Shown here piece after piece: positions 63,111 to 64,000 of a stretch of DNA of 64,000 bases (within the stretch, counting starts at the first letter, position 1; each line of letters opens with the position of its first letter). Below the pieces are notes generated by a model. That model was not told the origin of the DNA. It was given only the letters and a program-made list of their open reading frames with translations, and did no database searches. Source of the DNA: Acinetobacter sp. ANC 4558 (GTDB lineage: Bacteria > Pseudomonadota > Gammaproteobacteria > Pseudomonadales > Moraxellaceae); NCBI RefSeq assembly GCF_002135375.1, contig NZ_NEGH01000002.1, positions 372,001-436,000 of the forward strand. Direction: 5' to 3'. Both the position numbers and the translations under genes were made by a program.

Positions 63111-64000
63111 ATGCAGAAAATAGATCAGATTGAACAACTCATAGAAGCTCATCTTCATTTTTTAGATCAAGAATTCTCTCACCCACAAACAATAAAAAAT
63201 GAGTTTATTCATTTTTATCAGTGGTTTCAAAATAAAACATTACAAGATATTTGGACATTTGAGCAAATCAATCAACTCATTCAGCAGCAAGTTTTATCTA
63301 CACCTGCCAGTGATTTTCTCATTGAACAAATTTCTGAACAGCTACATTTTGCGTTAGTTCATGACCTTAATGACACCACAAAAATAGCAGATATTATTCC
63401 TGTCTTAACCATTGATAAAATTGCACAATATGTTGCAAGTAAAAGTGGGCATCGACAACGTTTAATCAGAACAATAGTGAATAATCCTGCTTTTTCAGCA
63501 ATGATTACTCAGTTAATTCAACATTCCATTCAGGATTATTTAGACAATTCCGTCATGGTTAAACACGTTCCAGGTGTTTCAAAATTCATGAAAATGGGGA
63601 AGTCAGTGCTTGAATCTGTGGCTGATTCCAATTTAGAAAATACCATTCAAAATTATCTTCAAAAAAATATTCTAAAACTCAGTCAAATGAGTGAACATGT
63701 TTTAAATCAAAATTTTAATGAGCAAAAGCTTTATCAATTTCAAGCAACCCTTTGGCATAAAATTAAAGACCTTCCACTTTCTGTATTAAAAAATTATATT
63801 GAAGTTCAAGATCTTCCCCAAACCGTAAATTTAGCAAATGAAATTTGGGAACATGTGAAACAATCTGAATATACACAAAAGCAAGTCCATGATGGTGTCT
63901 ATACATGGTATATACGAAACCAAGAACGAACTTTTAGCCAACTATTTCGTGATTTAAACATCAACGAGGCTTTAATTGAAAATGAACTTCAAAACTTGCT
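63111..64000 (+). CDS. Unidentified protein, cut by the window end
   Basis: An open frame from ATG 63111 (start MQKIDQIEQLIEAHLHFLDQ) runs without a stop to the end of the window, 296 codons so far. It is largely helical, rich in Gln, Leu and Ile, with a more conserved-looking segment AQYVASKSGHRQRLIRTIVNN near residues 105-125 and no transmembrane helix or catalytic motif that I recognise. Its start is 14 bases from the hydrolase stop. Not assigned to a family. Confidence 0.75.
   Translation, partial: MQKIDQIEQLIEAHLHFLDQEFSHPQTIKNEFIHFYQWFQNKTLQDIWTFEQINQLIQQQVLSTPASDFLIEQISEQLHFALVHDLNDTTKIADIIPVLTIDKIAQYVASKSGHRQRLIRTIVNNPAFSAMITQLIQHSIQDYLDNSVMVKHVPGVSKFMKMGKSVLESVADSNLENTIQNYLQKNILKLSQMSEHVLNQNFNEQKLYQFQATLWHKIKDLPLSVLKNYIEVQDLPQTVNLANEIWEHVKQSEYTQKQVHDGVYTWYIRNQERTFSQLFRDLNINEALIENELQNL

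Overview
The window is an AT-rich bacterial chromosome segment, and its gene content and order point to Acinetobacter (Moraxellaceae, Gammaproteobacteria). The strongest signs are an OmpA of the Acinetobacter OmpA38 type, the rubA-rubB-estB-oxyR cluster followed by convergent ppk and mtgA (an arrangement described in Acinetobacter ADP1), and hemA-TPR-lolB-ispE-tRNA-Gln-prs-rplY-pth. I cannot name the species. Almost everything is chromosomal core; no transposase, integrase, CRISPR array or defence cluster is visible.

Layout. 1-2148: distal end of a contractile-tail prophage (baseplate J end, YmfQ/DUF2313 protein, a 39-codon ORF, tail fibre, last tail gene), then three 10-bp direct repeats, then tRNA-Met and RNase P RNA on the minus strand. 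2974-6374: ferredoxin-coaD, smpB, pgeF-rluD. 6446-10861: bamD, dnaG, hemA. 10887-17059: TPR protein, lolB, ispE, four tRNA-Gln, prs, rplY, pth, panD. 17101-21451: short minus-strand genes (Nudix, SnoaL-like, DUF2939, YjdM, RraB, RluA, and a 47-residue zinc ribbon), with a possible structured RNA near 20.94-21.11 kb. 21735-29549: acnD standing alone, ygfZ, AEC transporter, Old Yellow Enzyme, mutM-ppiC, mscL. 29722-35659: typA, NCS2 xanthine-type permease, rsmC, LysP-like permease. 35726-40098: OmpA-family lipoprotein, ompA, orphan FimT-like pseudopilin, thiolase, VOC protein. 40158-42279: DUF934 protein and sulfite reductase, then about 800 bases without a gene. 43088-49240: AraC-type regulator, small membrane protein, ClC antiporter, DegS-like protease, Nif3-like protein, sodB. 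49571-57207: two tRNA-Asn, rubA, rubB, estB, oxyR, ppk, mtgA, rhomboid protease. 57237-64000: YbbP/YbbA ABC system divergent from tesA, beta-carbonic anhydrase, secreted alpha/beta hydrolase and a gene cut by the window end.

Many transcription units are closed by clear hairpin-plus-T terminators, several shared by convergent genes. Strong sigma70-type promoters are readable in front of tRNA-Met, the fourth tRNA-Gln, tRNA-Asn and ompA. Several genes are below the size of a routine ORF scan: the 39-residue phage ORF, the 47-residue zinc ribbon and rubredoxin.

I did not find a clear new biological system. The points most worth a second look are the possible structured RNA upstream of rluA, the compensatory acceptor-stem pairs in duplicated tRNA genes, the 15-nt repeat in the OmpA linker, the isolated acnD, and the phage end with its direct repeats.
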